A stretch of 64,000 nucleotides of DNA from Ruegeria sp. EL01 (GTDB lineage Bacteria > Pseudomonadota > Alphaproteobacteria > Rhodobacterales > Rhodobacteraceae). The stretch covers positions 62,001-126,000 of the forward strand of contig NZ_OMPS01000033.1 in the NCBI RefSeq assembly GCF_900313035.1. Reading direction: 5' to 3'. This document shows, one piece after another, positions 44,090 through 52,752 of the stretch; positions within the stretch are counted from its first letter, which is position 1; the number at the start of each line of letters is the position of its first letter. The notes beneath the pieces were generated by a model. The model was not told the DNA's origin and did not search any database. It saw only the letters and a program-made list of their open reading frames with translations. Made by a program: the position numbers and the translations under genes.

Positions 44090-45595
44090 TTAGGTTGCGG
44101 TTGACGAAGCGAGCCTCAGAAGGGCGAGATCATCAACATCTTCCGGTGCGACCTCTGCGACGATCTGTCCCTTTTGCATACAAATGATGCGATCGCAGAT
44201 TTGAATAAGCTCGCCGAATTCAGAAGAAACAATACAAATCGTCATGCCTTCGCTTGCCAGTTGCACAACAATGTCATGGATCAGACCTTTGGCTTTGACG
44301 TCAACGCCTCTGGTAAAGTCGTTCAAAAGAAGAATTCTTGGGTTCTGCTCAAGGCAGCGACCCAACAGGACCCTTTGCTGATTTCCCCCTGACAGGAAAT
44401 TCAGCTCTGTGTCCAGAGCTGTCGTGCGCACCTGAACTTCCTCAATGCGGGCCAACGAAGTTTGGGTGATTTTACGATCATTCAATAGTTTCAGCGGCGC
44501 AAGGCGCTGCACGAAGGCGGCGGCAATATTGTACTTGGAAGTACGGTCCAGCCATAGTCCACCATGTTTACGTTCGGGGGGCATGAACACAAGACCGTCA
44601 GCAATTGCTTCAGCAACATGTTTGAATGATTTTGGGATTTCATCCAAAAACAGATCGCCCGCCTTTGTGGGAATTACTCCGCCCATAACCTCAAGCAAGG
44701 CAGATGTACCGGACCCTTCCAAGCCGGCAAAGCCGACAATCTGACCTTCCTTGATAGAAAGACTGACATCATTTAAAATATCGGTTTCGATATTCTTCAG
44801 CTCCAGGACGGTATTCGTATCAACCTTTGCCCCGGTTCGGCGTCGGATCGTTGGTTCGACGTCGCCGACCATAGCATGTGTTATTCCCTCGATATCAATT
44901 GAGGAAGTTTCCCAGTTGCCTTCCAATTTGCCGTCGCGAAGGATGGTTACGCTGTCGGTAAGCTCTTTCACTTCGTCCAGACGATGCGAAACGAAAACAA
45001 TCGCGGTTCCTTGCGAAGCCAGTACCTTTAGCGCCTTAAACAGGCCGTCGCATTCGACAGCAGACAAGGCCGACGTTGGCTCGTCCAGAATCAGCAGATC
45101 GCCGCCGGCACATAAGGCCCGAGCAATCTCAACAAACTGGCGATCTGACAGGCTCAGATCTTCAAGCCGCTGATCGACATCAACAGTCGATCCCAAACGG
45201 TCAAGTATCTGGCGCGCCATTTTTCTGCGGCTGGTGGCCGACAGGAAAACAAACGGTTTGGCTGAAATATTTGCCGCCACGATATTTTCGGCAACGCTGC
45301 GGTCTGGAAATAACATCAGTTCCTGATTAACGACAGCTATACCCGCGCTGCGCGCAGCACCAATTGAGCCAGTCTGAACAGGTTTTCCTGATACGAAAAT
45401 TTCTCCGTTGTCGGGCACCAGAGCGCCCGACAAGATTTTTATTAGCGTAGACTTCCCAGCCCCATTGGCGCCCAAAAGCGCCCGGATTTCACCAGGCTCA
45501 ATTTCAAGAGATATATCGCTCAACACCTGATGATTGTTGAAGGCCTTTGAAATACCTTCAATTTTTAGGCAAGAGGTCTGGGAAACTCTGTTCAT
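44090..45595 (-). CDS. Sugar ABC transporter ATP-binding protein (RbsA/MglA type)
   Basis: This 501-residue protein has two fused ABC domains. The first has Walker A GANGAGKST (residues 42-50), the signature region LSLSDRQFVEIARAL and Walker B LLILDEPTSALS. The second has the degenerate Walker A usual in this family (GLEGSGTSALL), FLSGGNQQRVLLGRCL and LLLNDFTRGVD. It overlaps the stop of the binding-protein gene by one base (TAATG). With the permease at 46650 and the binding protein at 45595 it makes a CUT2 importer. Confidence 0.94.
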   Translation of the reverse strand: MNRVSQTSCLKIEGISKAFNNHQVLSDISLEIEPGEIRALLGANGAGKSTLIKILSGALVPDNGEIFVSGKPVQTGSIGAARSAGIAVVNQELMLFPDRSVAENIVAANISAKPFVFLSATSRRKMARQILDRLGSTVDVDQRLEDLSLSDRQFVEIARALCAGGDLLILDEPTSALSAVECDGLFKALKVLASQGTAIVFVSHRLDEVKELTDSVTILRDGKLEGNWETSSIDIEGITHAMVGDVEPTIRRRTGAKVDTNTVLELKNIETDILNDVSLSIKEGQIVGFAGLEGSGTSALLEVMGGVIPTKAGDLFLDEIPKSFKHVAEAIADGLVFMPPERKHGGLWLDRTSKYNIAAAFVQRLAPLKLLNDRKITQTSLARIEEVQVRTTALDTELNFLSGGNQQRVLLGRCLEQNPRILLLNDFTRGVDVKAKGLIHDIVVQLASEGMTICIVSSEFGELIQICDRIICMQKGQIVAEVAPEDVDDLALLRLASSTAT

Positions 45596-46617
45596 TACTG
45601 GAATCGCGATTCTCGGATCAGGAACTGATCAACATTGTCCTTGTTCACGATTTCGCTCGCCAGGAAATAATTGCCCCCAGGAAGGTCCAGAGCAGGTGCA
45701 CCCAATGCGACGCGTTGATAGGCGTACATGATCGGCATAAATCCCTGTAGATAGGGTTGCTGACCAATGGTCGCATCGATGTAACCTTCTTTGATCAGTT
45801 CAAGTGTCTGATACAGCATGTCGTGGCCGACAATGGGGATATCGAGGCCATTGTTTTTACGCACTAGACCAGCCGCCGCCGTGTCCGGCCCGCAAAGCGG
45901 TGCAAGACCTGCTACATCGGGATTAGCTTTGATAATGTCCTCGATAGTGGCAATTTCAGCAGCCATGTCGGCAGGATTGGTGTTATAGATACCGACCACA
46001 CCCATACCGGAATTGGCTGCACCCAACGAGGCACCCTCAACACGCAAATCAAGTGCGCCTACCCCTGGTGCACAGTTGGTCAACGCAATATCACCGCTTC
46101 CACCAGTCAGTTCCCCGAGCATCTCGCCCTGATCGACCGCTGCGGCCTTCAGGTCTTGCCCAAAGAACAACTCGCGATCCGAACTCGGCGAATCCGTATT
46201 GGTCGTCAGCACCAGAACACCTGCTTCGCGTGCTTTACGGATTGGTGCGATCCAGGCTTCGGCTTCCAGCGGGATCACGACAATCGCTTGATAACCGGTG
46301 CGCACCATTTGCTCAAAACCGGCAATCTGGTTGACGGTGTTGCCATCGGAAACACCGGTCCAGAGAACTTCGATCCCTAGCTGTTCGCCCGCATCTTCGG
46401 CACCGACTTTTACCGGCGCATAGAAAGGATTAGCGGTGTTAAAGCAAGACACACCAAACTTGAGAGTGGTGCCAAGATAGCCTTCTGCCCATGTGCTTGA
46501 TGCAGTGCCGCGGTCCTGTGCAAGGGCTGGGGCCCCCACGATCGTCGCGGCCCCAGCAATGCCTAGAGCCTTGCCCAGATCTCGCCGTGTGATTTTCTTA
46601 TCGATTTTATGTGCCAT
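45595..46617 (-). CDS. Sugar ABC transporter substrate-binding protein (CUT2, Tat-exported)
   Basis: This 340-residue RbsB-type binding protein has a twin-arginine signal (ITRRDLGKALG, then a hydrophobic stretch ending ALA-QDR), so it is probably exported folded. The family sequence shows NQIAGFEQMVRTGYQAIVVIPLEAEAW, TNTDSP and QQPYLQGFMPIMYAY. ATG 46617 has GGAGGAAAC upstream. Downstream it is translationally coupled to the ATPase gene. It resembles the orphan binding protein at 25.5 kb in its C-terminal motif. Confidence 0.92.
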   Translation of the reverse strand: MAHKIDKKITRRDLGKALGIAGAATIVGAPALAQDRGTASSTWAEGYLGTTLKFGVSCFNTANPFYAPVKVGAEDAGEQLGIEVLWTGVSDGNTVNQIAGFEQMVRTGYQAIVVIPLEAEAWIAPIRKAREAGVLVLTTNTDSPSSDRELFFGQDLKAAAVDQGEMLGELTGGSGDIALTNCAPGVGALDLRVEGASLGAANSGMGVVGIYNTNPADMAAEIATIEDIIKANPDVAGLAPLCGPDTAAAGLVRKNNGLDIPIVGHDMLYQTLELIKEGYIDATIGQQPYLQGFMPIMYAYQRVALGAPALDLPGGNYFLASEIVNKDNVDQFLIRESRFQ

Positions 46618-46649
46618 GTATGTTTCCTCCTTTATTGGCAATTGGTTAG

Positions 46650-47657
46650 CTATTGGGTTGTTCCTTTGCCACCGCGTGTGAACCAGGCGAGCGCCATAGC
46701 CGCGATCAACACAATGCCGGACACAGCCTGTGTCCAGTTGGGGGAGATTCCCCAGAGCACAATAAGATTCTGAATGACACCGATGACCGCGAGACCCATC
46801 ATCACGCCAAGGATTGAGCCTCTGCCACCCGTCAGGCTTACGCCGCCGATGATTACGGCCGCCAGAACACTCAGTTCATAACCGGTGCCCGCTGTTGGGC
46901 CGGCAGTGCGAAGATATGCAACCGAACAGACCCCGGAGGCCCCGGCAAGAAACCCGGAAAAGGTCAGAACCATCATGCGGGTACGGTTCACGTCATAGCC
47001 AACCAGCTTGGCAGCAAGCGGATTGCTGCCCACCGCCAATAGTCTGAAACCCGACGATGTTTTCTTCAAGACAAGCTCGACGACCACCGCGATAATGATA
47101 AACAGCAACGTAATATAGGACAATTGGCCAAATCCGCCTTGCCCGAATGTGTCAAAAAACAGTTCATTGTCCTTGATACCGCTCACCGGCCTGCCATCAG
47201 CGAGAACCAGTGCCAAGGCACGATATATCCCAAGCGTTGCCAGAGTGATCACCACAAATGGCACCTGGATAGCCAAGGCAAACACCGCATTCAGAAAGCC
47301 GCAGACAACCCCGACCATCAACCCGATGCAAACAGCCTCGACCAGACCGTATTCGCTTCTTAATGCTAGCGCAGTGCAGACTGCCGACAAGCCAAAGATT
47401 GATCCGATGGAGATATCTATTTCTCCGGCCATGAGCACGAGGCCCACACCAATCGCGAGAAAGCCAAGGAAGGTGATATTTTGAAGAATTCCGAACAGGT
47501 TGTCACTTGTCATGAAATACTGATTGGTTGTTGCGCCGATCAGCAAGAACACAATCAGAGCAACAGCAATGCCAGCGTCGTCTTTTTTTGCCAGACGACT
47601 AGCAAACTGCAATACCGGCGAGGCGGAACTTCGCATGTCCGATTCATGATCGCTCAT
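46650..47657 (-). CDS. Sugar ABC transporter permease (RbsC type)
   Basis: This 335-residue inner-membrane permease of the CUT2 class has about nine to ten segments. Family motifs are LAIGVGLVLMAGEIDISIGSIFGLSAV and the late LAAVIIGGVSLTGGRGSILGVMMG. It is the first transporter gene of the - strand run, 32 bases upstream of the binding-protein gene and just downstream of the cyclase gene. Confidence 0.93.
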   Translation of the reverse strand: MSDHESDMRSSASPVLQFASRLAKKDDAGIAVALIVFLLIGATTNQYFMTSDNLFGILQNITFLGFLAIGVGLVLMAGEIDISIGSIFGLSAVCTALALRSEYGLVEAVCIGLMVGVVCGFLNAVFALAIQVPFVVITLATLGIYRALALVLADGRPVSGIKDNELFFDTFGQGGFGQLSYITLLFIIIAVVVELVLKKTSSGFRLLAVGSNPLAAKLVGYDVNRTRMMVLTFSGFLAGASGVCSVAYLRTAGPTAGTGYELSVLAAVIIGGVSLTGGRGSILGVMMGLAVIGVIQNLIVLWGISPNWTQAVSGIVLIAAMALAWFTRGGKGTTQ

Positions 47658-47669
47658 TTCGTCTCTTCC

Positions 47670-48518
47670 TTAGGTGATTAGAACAGGTCGAATCCAAGAC
47701 CCGGTTGCACCACGCATCTTGAGTGGCAAGGCAATAAACAGCCCGACAGTGTCTTCGCTTTCAGACAGGCCTTCAAGGTTCAGGTTTTCAACCAGGTGCA
47801 CCCCGCGATCGACGAGCATTGCAACATGCGCCGTTTGCGTCGGATCAACCAGCGGCACCGGTTCAGTGGTGGCCGTATCACTACAGATAATCGCGACGTT
47901 TTGATCAGCCAACCAGATAGCCGCCGCGCGACCAATTCCCGGCTGCCCTGCCAAAAACGCCTCGGGATCCGAGAATTGTTGTATCTTTCCTGTGCGGATC
48001 AAAACGATGTCACCCGATTGCAGTTCATTGCCGGATGCCATCAAGGAACGCTGAAGTTCCTCGATTGAAATTTCGTACCCGTCCTCAAGATATTCAACAC
48101 CAAGGGTCTTGGCCACATCAAGCAAGACACCGCGCCCGACAAGCGGGGGGATCGTTTCAGCGCCGTGCTTCTGCCAACCATGGTCATCGCGGGCCTCGGA
48201 TGCATCAAGTCCGCCGAAAATCTTGCCGCTGGACTGAATATGGGTGAGCGCATCAATATGTGTGGATGAATGCGCGGTCCCTGCAAATAGCTCGGACGAA
48301 AATTGCAATCCGCCCTGCTTGGCAGTTCCTTCCGGTGTGTGGGTAAACGACAGATGGAACCGCCCCAACCCCGGAAGTTCGGGCATCCCGACGAATATCT
48401 CCTCTGCAAGATCGTAAGTGTTCCCTTTTTCGACCAGCTTGATTGCACCGAGCATGACGTCGGTGGATATCAGATCGCGTGCGGTTTTTTTGCTGCCTTG
48501 TGTCACGGGTGAGTCCAT
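47670..48518 (-). CDS. Cyclase-family metal hydrolase (kynurenine formamidase-like)
   Basis: This 282-residue protein has the cyclase (Pfam Cyclase) metal motif in the form HSSTHIDALTH (canonical HxGTHxDxPxH). It also has GRGVLLDVA, IVLIRTGKIQQF and DTATTEP. Members hydrolyse N-formyl-kynurenine, isatin or various lactones and amides. It is 12 bases upstream of the RbsC-type gene and so is cotranscribed with the CUT2 importer. It may act on the imported compound or a derived lactone. Substrate is not readable. Confidence 0.85.
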   Translation of the reverse strand: MDSPVTQGSKKTARDLISTDVMLGAIKLVEKGNTYDLAEEIFVGMPELPGLGRFHLSFTHTPEGTAKQGGLQFSSELFAGTAHSSTHIDALTHIQSSGKIFGGLDASEARDDHGWQKHGAETIPPLVGRGVLLDVAKTLGVEYLEDGYEISIEELQRSLMASGNELQSGDIVLIRTGKIQQFSDPEAFLAGQPGIGRAAAIWLADQNVAIICSDTATTEPVPLVDPTQTAHVAMLVDRGVHLVENLNLEGLSESEDTVGLFIALPLKMRGATGSWIRPVLIT

Positions 48519-48922
48519 ACGTAATTCTTATATAAACAGATTATTCATATTTAGAATTATGTCAACTGATCCCCTAGTGCACAAGTAAGTTTCGAGAGCC
48601 GTTCATCGGAAACCCTTAAGCATTTGTTTTTATTTAGGCCCAACAGGATCGAACGTGCATGTGTGGACGCCTCCGGGAACGCAAGCAGAATCTTGTGATG
48701 ATTTACGGGGAATGCGGTCGAGCTCCTCCGTGTGTCCGGCCTCTACTTGCGATGCATCAGATCGTGGGCCCTTATGGATAGTCCGAAGATCAGGTCCAAA
48801 TCATATTTGCGGGGTTTCTACTCTACACACGCTCCCTGGTTTTTCCGATCCCGTCATTCTCGACTGTTCGCCCATAATCCTCCGCTAAGATCTACCGCAT
48901 TCCGTTTGACAGCTGGCTGTCC
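48519..48922. promoter_or_regulatory. Promoter region of the cyclase/RbsABC operon
   Basis: This 404-base region shows an inverted repeat TAATTCT (48522-48528) and AGAATTA (48553-48559) directly upstream of the cyclase start, in AT-rich sequence likely to hold the promoter. The rest, toward 48922, shows no recognised gene. Confidence 0.4.
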
Positions 48923-49066
48923 TCAGGCCGCCAGCTGAACTCGATACACATCCTCGTTCTTCACCACGGCCCAAGCCATCCGGGCCATCTTGTTTGCCAA
49001 GGCGTCGGCCACCCAAGCAGAGGACGACTTTTGCTCCGCCCCGTGGCCGACTTTCTCACCGCCGTT
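48923..49066 (-). pseudogene. C-terminal fragment of an IS110-type transposase
   Basis: The reverse strand encodes AWVADALANKMARMAWAVVKNEDVYR before a stop at 48923, which is the typical C-terminal ALANK-ARxAWA pattern of IS110-family transposases. The upstream part is missing and joins an IS3 fragment. Confidence 0.6.
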
Positions 49067-49069
49067 GAC

Positions 49070-49200
49070 AGCTTGGCGAGCGCCTCTTTCAAAGCCTCGA
49101 CGCAAAAGTCTGCATCCATGCTGTTTGACAGCCGCCAAGCGAGAACTTTGCGGCTGCACCAAACCTGGTTAGGGCGGTTGATCACGACATTTCTGAGCAA
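49070..49200 (-). pseudogene. IS3-family OrfB fragment with an internal deletion
   Basis: The translation NRPNQVWC followed directly by SRKVLAWRLSNSMDADFCVEAL matches two separate parts of an IS3 (DDE) transposase. The stretch between them, which holds the first catalytic Asp, is gone. The fragment then runs into the IS110 remnant. Confidence 0.65.
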
Positions 49201-49277
49201 TTATGGCCAGATCTTATGATGGGGATGTTTCTTGCTGGTGTTTGGCTCCTGATAGATCGGGACCAAACGCATGAGGC

Positions 49278-50086
49278 GGTATTGCCAAGTTATTGACCTG
49301 AGCTTGTGACGCATTGGCAGAGGCTGGATCAAGCCGTCATTTCTTCAGTGTAATCGTCCCAGAGGTAGAATGCGTCGGAACGCGCGTGGCGGTATGAGTT
49401 TGCGGTGAGTTGATATCGGCGGGGACGGAAGATCAGGTTGATCTGGTCATGCGCAGACAGAAACCTCTGAGCCTGCCGGTGAGACTTGAACTTACCGAAT
49501 AGCTTCTCTCTTTTGCGAGTCGGTCGATGGGAGACTTCGATCGCGTTGTTGAGACCCTTGTGAGCGCGATGATCCGCGTCCGGTGCCAGCGTGTTGATCG
49601 GCTTGATGTAGCTGCGCAATTTGTCGGTGATAACGACCCTGGGTTCGCCAAATTTGCCAACCAACCCTTTGAAAAAGCGCTTTGCGGCTTTGGCGCTTCG
49701 ACGCGTTTGCACGAGAATGTCGAGCACATCGCCATTTGCGGCGATTGCGCGCCACAGCCAGTGTTTCCTGCCACGGATCATGATCACGACTTCGTCCATG
49801 TGCCACTTGTCGTTTGGCCGTGGACGATCACGGCGAATGCAATCTGCAAAGTGCTGACCGAAGCGATTGACCCAAAGCCGAACGGCTTCCCGGCTCACGA
49901 TCACGCCCCTCGCAGCCAACAGATCCTCGACGTCAGCTGTACTCAACGCAAAGCGATGGTAAGCCCAAACCGCGTAGGCAATGATCTCGCGAGGAAAGCG
50001 AAAACCCTTCAGGCGTGGCATGATCGTTGGAATGTTCATTAGCGCGACATAGCTGGATCACTCAGCCTGAACAACTTGGCAATACC
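49278..50086 (-). mobile_element. IS6-family element (809 bp)
   Basis: Perfect 14-bp inverted repeats GGTATTGCCAAGTT (49278-49291) and their complement (50073-50086) enclose one transposase gene. The flanking 8-base sequences differ (catgaggc and catgtttg), so no target duplication is visible, as often after replicative events or rearrangement. The right end truncates ybaK. Confidence 0.88.
49329..50039 (-). CDS. IS6-family transposase
   Basis: This 236-residue DDE transposase has an N-terminal helix-turn-helix (STADVEDLLAARGVIVSREAVRLWVNRF). Catalytic residues lie in WHMDEVV, VVITDKLRSY and the Glu of NAIEVSHRPTRKRE. The length matches the family (about 235). The frame is intact. Such elements move replicatively and can rearrange neighbouring DNA, which fits the broken gene on its right. 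Confidence 0.93.
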   Translation of the reverse strand: MNIPTIMPRLKGFRFPREIIAYAVWAYHRFALSTADVEDLLAARGVIVSREAVRLWVNRFGQHFADCIRRDRPRPNDKWHMDEVVIMIRGRKHWLWRAIAANGDVLDILVQTRRSAKAAKRFFKGLVGKFGEPRVVITDKLRSYIKPINTLAPDADHRAHKGLNNAIEVSHRPTRKREKLFGKFKSHRQAQRFLSAHDQINLIFRPRRYQLTANSYRHARSDAFYLWDDYTEEMTA

Positions 50087-50291
50087 CATGTTTGCCATTG
50101 ACAAGAAGAAGCTTTAGTTTTCCTGTTTCGGTGCCTTCGAAAACCAGAGATTTCGTGATTTGTCCCACGTCACAGCTACAGGCGCTCGCTGCATCCTGTG
50201 CCGTTCTTGTACTGTCCGGCATGAGTCTAACATTTATGTCCAGTCCCAGACTTTTGGCGGCCTGTTCGACGCGCTTCACGCTTTTTGACAT
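50087..50291 (-). pseudogene. ybaK: YbaK/EbsC-family prolyl-tRNA editing protein, truncated by IS6
   Basis: ATG 50291 opens MSKSVKRVEQAAKSLGLDI, and the frame shows AQDAASACSCDVGQITKSLVF and KLLLVNGKHG, the N-terminal half of a YbaK-type aminoacyl-tRNA deacylase. After the last Gly the sequence enters the IS6 inverted repeat and ends at a chance stop (50058). About half of the normal 155-160 residues is missing, including the C-terminal part of the active site. Confidence 0.82.
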
Positions 50292-50292
50292 T

Positions 50293-50649
50293 TCAAGCCC
50301 CCTTGTCCCCAATTTGCGCGACGACGGCGATTTCCACTTTCAGTTCCGAGAGGGCCAGCCGGGATTGCACACACGCGCGGGCGGGTGGATGATCCACGTC
50401 AATCCAGGCGTCCCACACCTCATTCATCTCCGAAAAATCAGACATGTCGGTCAGCCATATGTTCGCGCTCAGCAAATGCGAGCGGTTTGAGCCTGCCTGT
50501 TGTAGCAGTTGATCAATCTTGTTCAGGATTTCTTCGGTTTGTTCTCGGGTTGTTGTACCCGTCCCGATTTGCCCGGCCAAAAAGATATGACCATGGGAAA
50601 CAACCGCCTGCGCCATGCGTGGCCCGGTTTCTATTCGTTTTATCGTCAT
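50293..50649 (-). CDS. RidA/YjgF-family protein
   Basis: This 118-residue trimeric-type deaminase fold protein has HGHIFLAGQIGTG, TEEILNKIDQLLQQAGSNRSHLLSANIWL and HPPARACVQSRLA with the conserved Arg that binds carboxylates. RidA proteins hydrolyse reactive enamine/imine intermediates from PLP enzymes. An aminotransferase gene lies immediately upstream and overlaps it by four bases. ATG 50649 is preferred over the longer open frame. The ybaK stub follows directly. Confidence 0.88.
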   Translation of the reverse strand: MTIKRIETGPRMAQAVVSHGHIFLAGQIGTGTTTREQTEEILNKIDQLLQQAGSNRSHLLSANIWLTDMSDFSEMNEVWDAWIDVDHPPARACVQSRLALSELKVEIAVVAQIGDKGA

Positions 50650-51761
50650 ACCTTCCAGGCCTTTCTGATCCGATCTCGGATATCGGAAAGTCTTGCTACT
50701 GGTTCGTTCGCGTAAACGAACCGCAGGTAGCGATCCGCGTGCTCCGGGCTGCCCCATCCGGTCATTGGCGTGGCCGCGACTTCGCCACGTTCAAACAGGA
50801 GTTTTGACGCTTCGCCTGGCGTCAGTCCGATGCTCTGCGTGTCGATCAACAGAGACCAGCCACCATCGGGGGACACCACTGGCAGATCGCTCATCTCTGT
50901 GACCAGAAAATCCCTGCGAGATCGCCACTCGCGTGTCGCCTGATCCACGCCATCATCTTGCGCAATGAGAGCAGCGGCAGCGCCCTGCATGCCAATTCCA
51001 ACCTGACACACAACATTGGTCAGGCTGACAAGCCCAATGTCTTTCATGATCGGCTTTGGGCCAACGACCCAACCGCAGCGCCAGCCAATCATCCTGTATT
51101 CCTTGGAAACCGACCCCACTGTGATCACCCGATCTGCCATGTCATCGAGCGACGCCGGATGTATGATAGGGGTATCAGTAAACAGAATACGCTCCATGGC
51201 GGCATCATGCAAAAGACAAGCATCGGTCTTACGAACAACCGCTGCGATTTCATCCCACTCTTCCCGGGTATGCACGATGCCGCTTGGCATCGACGGACTC
51301 ATGGTGAGAACTGCACGCGTCTTGTGGGTTGCCGCATCCCTTAAGGCGTCAATATCCAACCGCCATCTGCGATCTTCAATGATCAGTGGGACGAGCTTTG
51401 GAACGCCACCAGCCAGATAGATGCGATTGATCAAACCCGCATAAGCCGGATCGGTAATGATTACCTCGTCTCCTGGTTCCGAAATTGCCAGGAGTGCATT
51501 TAGGATACCGGACAATCCACCAGCGGACACAATACACTGTTCATCAGGTGCGTAGTTCACCTCGGTTGTGGCAGAGACGCGGCAGGCAGCAGCTTCGCGC
51601 AGAGCGTGCATACCCAGAAACGGCAGATAGCTGTTGGCAGCATCCGTTCCAATTGCGGCCTTTGTCGCTTCAATCGCCTCTTGGGGTGGAGGAATGTCAG
51701 TATCCAGGTTTTCGAGTCGCAGCATCGAGGCGCTCGCGAGGGCATCTGCAGCGTTGCCCAT
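50646..51761 (-). CDS. PLP-dependent aminotransferase class I/II
   Basis: This fold-type I aminotransferase is about 371 residues from ATG 51761. Motifs are SAGGLSGILNALLAISEPGDEVIITDPAYAG, NMSPSMPSGIV-like substrate-binding sequence, and the PLP lysine in VGSVSKEYRMIGWRCGW. The frame stays open to 51947, but that part reads poorly and overlaps the opposite-end sequence of the neighbouring gene. The natural N-terminus may therefore be short or slightly truncated by a rearrangement near 51770-51880. The coupled RidA gene suggests the aminotransferase yields a reactive imine. Substrate is unknown. Confidence 0.82.
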   Translation of the reverse strand: MGNAADALASASMLRLENLDTDIPPPQEAIEATKAAIGTDAANSYLPFLGMHALREAAACRVSATTEVNYAPDEQCIVSAGGLSGILNALLAISEPGDEVIITDPAYAGLINRIYLAGGVPKLVPLIIEDRRWRLDIDALRDAATHKTRAVLTMSPSMPSGIVHTREEWDEIAAVVRKTDACLLHDAAMERILFTDTPIIHPASLDDMADRVITVGSVSKEYRMIGWRCGWVVGPKPIMKDIGLVSLTNVVCQVGIGMQGAAAALIAQDDGVDQATREWRSRRDFLVTEMSDLPVVSPDGGWSLLIDTQSIGLTPGEASKLLFERGEVAATPMTGWGSPEHADRYLRFVYANEPVARLSDIRDRIRKAWKV

Positions 51762-51879
51762 TTGATCGACGCCTATCTCGATGCATACGCGGCCCATGCA
51801 GCCTGGCTCGAGGATCATCGGGAGGAGAGCAATGGCCGCCTGGCGGATTGTTTGATCGGCGGCGCGCTCGCGTCCCCGG

Positions 51880-52347
51880 TCAGCCGGTCGTGGAAAGGGT
51901 ATTGGCAACGGCGCGCAGCGTGACGGCGTCGCCGGCACCCCAGACACACATGCCTTTCTTCTTCTCGATCATCCTGACGAGCTTTCGTCGCTTGGCATGT
52001 CGCAGCGCCTGGACGACCTTGAAGACCACCGAGTTCCTAAGCGCAGTATCTGAGATGTCCAGGTTGCGCTCCGCCATTACGCGCTCGGCAAGTTCTCTCG
52101 TGGTCAACTCAACATCAACCCCGAGATGGCGGGTGCAGATATCCGCGATCTCGCCCTTCTTGAAGAACCCATGGCTCACAATGTACCGGGCACGCTGCCG
52201 TTCAGGTGCGGCGAACAGTTCAATCGTCGCGTTCACATGCGCCAGATCGTGCTTCGCATGGGCGATCTGCGCCTCGTATGCTTTAATCTGGCCCAGTATC
52301 TCGGCCCGCTTCTCTGTCAGCGTGTGAACAATTAATGGTTTCGACAT
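51880..52347 (-). CDS. Unrecognised helix-rich protein found beside mobile elements
   Basis: This protein of about 155 residues starts MSKPLIVHTLTEKRAEI. It has a charged N-terminal coiled-coil-like helix (EILGQIKAYEAQIAHAKHDL) and a winged-helix-like middle (LTTRELAERVMAERNLDISDTALRNSVVFKVVQALRHA) with a basic C-terminus (RRKLVRMIEKKKG). It could bind DNA. A truncated copy is at 42604-42847, also next to IS elements, so the gene travels with or near mobile DNA. I do not recognise a named family. An ATG at 52362 would add five residues. Confidence 0.6.
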   Translation of the reverse strand: MSKPLIVHTLTEKRAEILGQIKAYEAQIAHAKHDLAHVNATIELFAAPERQRARYIVSHGFFKKGEIADICTRHLGVDVELTTRELAERVMAERNLDISDTALRNSVVFKVVQALRHAKRRKLVRMIEKKKGMCVWGAGDAVTLRAVANTLSTTG

Positions 52348-52412
52348 GCCGCCATTCGACACGAGATCTCGCCAGCCATCCAGATGGCAATTTGGTGCAT
52401 TTGCTACCTAAG

Positions 52413-52577
52413 ACCGAATGCCTGAACGCGCATTGGTTCATGAGCCTTGCAGATGCCAGAGAAAAGCTGGAGGATTGGCGAAGACACTACAATGAGGACA
52501 GACCCCACAACGCAATCGGATACAACGTCCCGATTGCCATGCATTATCCCGATGGCGTCACCAGCCCGTCATCATGA
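52413..52577 (+). pseudogene. IS3-family OrfB, C-terminal fragment
   Basis: TECLNAHWFMSLADAREKLEDW, then HYNEDRPHNAIGYNVPIAM, is the end of an IS3-type integrase, with the final Glu of the DDE triad region just upstream missing. The sequence after the stop (GAGGGACCCTCGGGGGGCAGG near 52657-52677) resembles an IS3 terminal repeat. The 5' part is absent. Confidence 0.7.
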
Positions 52578-52752
52578 TCAGAGCCGGAAAAATCTAGCTT
52601 CTGGCGGTCCAATGTTGGGGAGCAGTGCACAGACCCGCAAACTCTCGTTATGAATGAGGGACCCTCGGGGGGCAGGTCAGTGTCAACGCACAACGAACGG
52701 CGCATTCCTGGCGCACACGACGGCGCAAGCTGATCCGACTGGAAGATCTCTG

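Noticed and set aside
48655..48938. Two short + strand open frames downstream of the cyclase promoter
   Set aside because: No ribosome binding site or family likeness was seen, and the region looks like promoter plus IS debris.
51606..51923. 105-codon + strand open frame opposite the aminotransferase start
   Set aside because: Most of it is antisense to the aminotransferase. The last third lies in the rearranged junction and I could not match it to a family.
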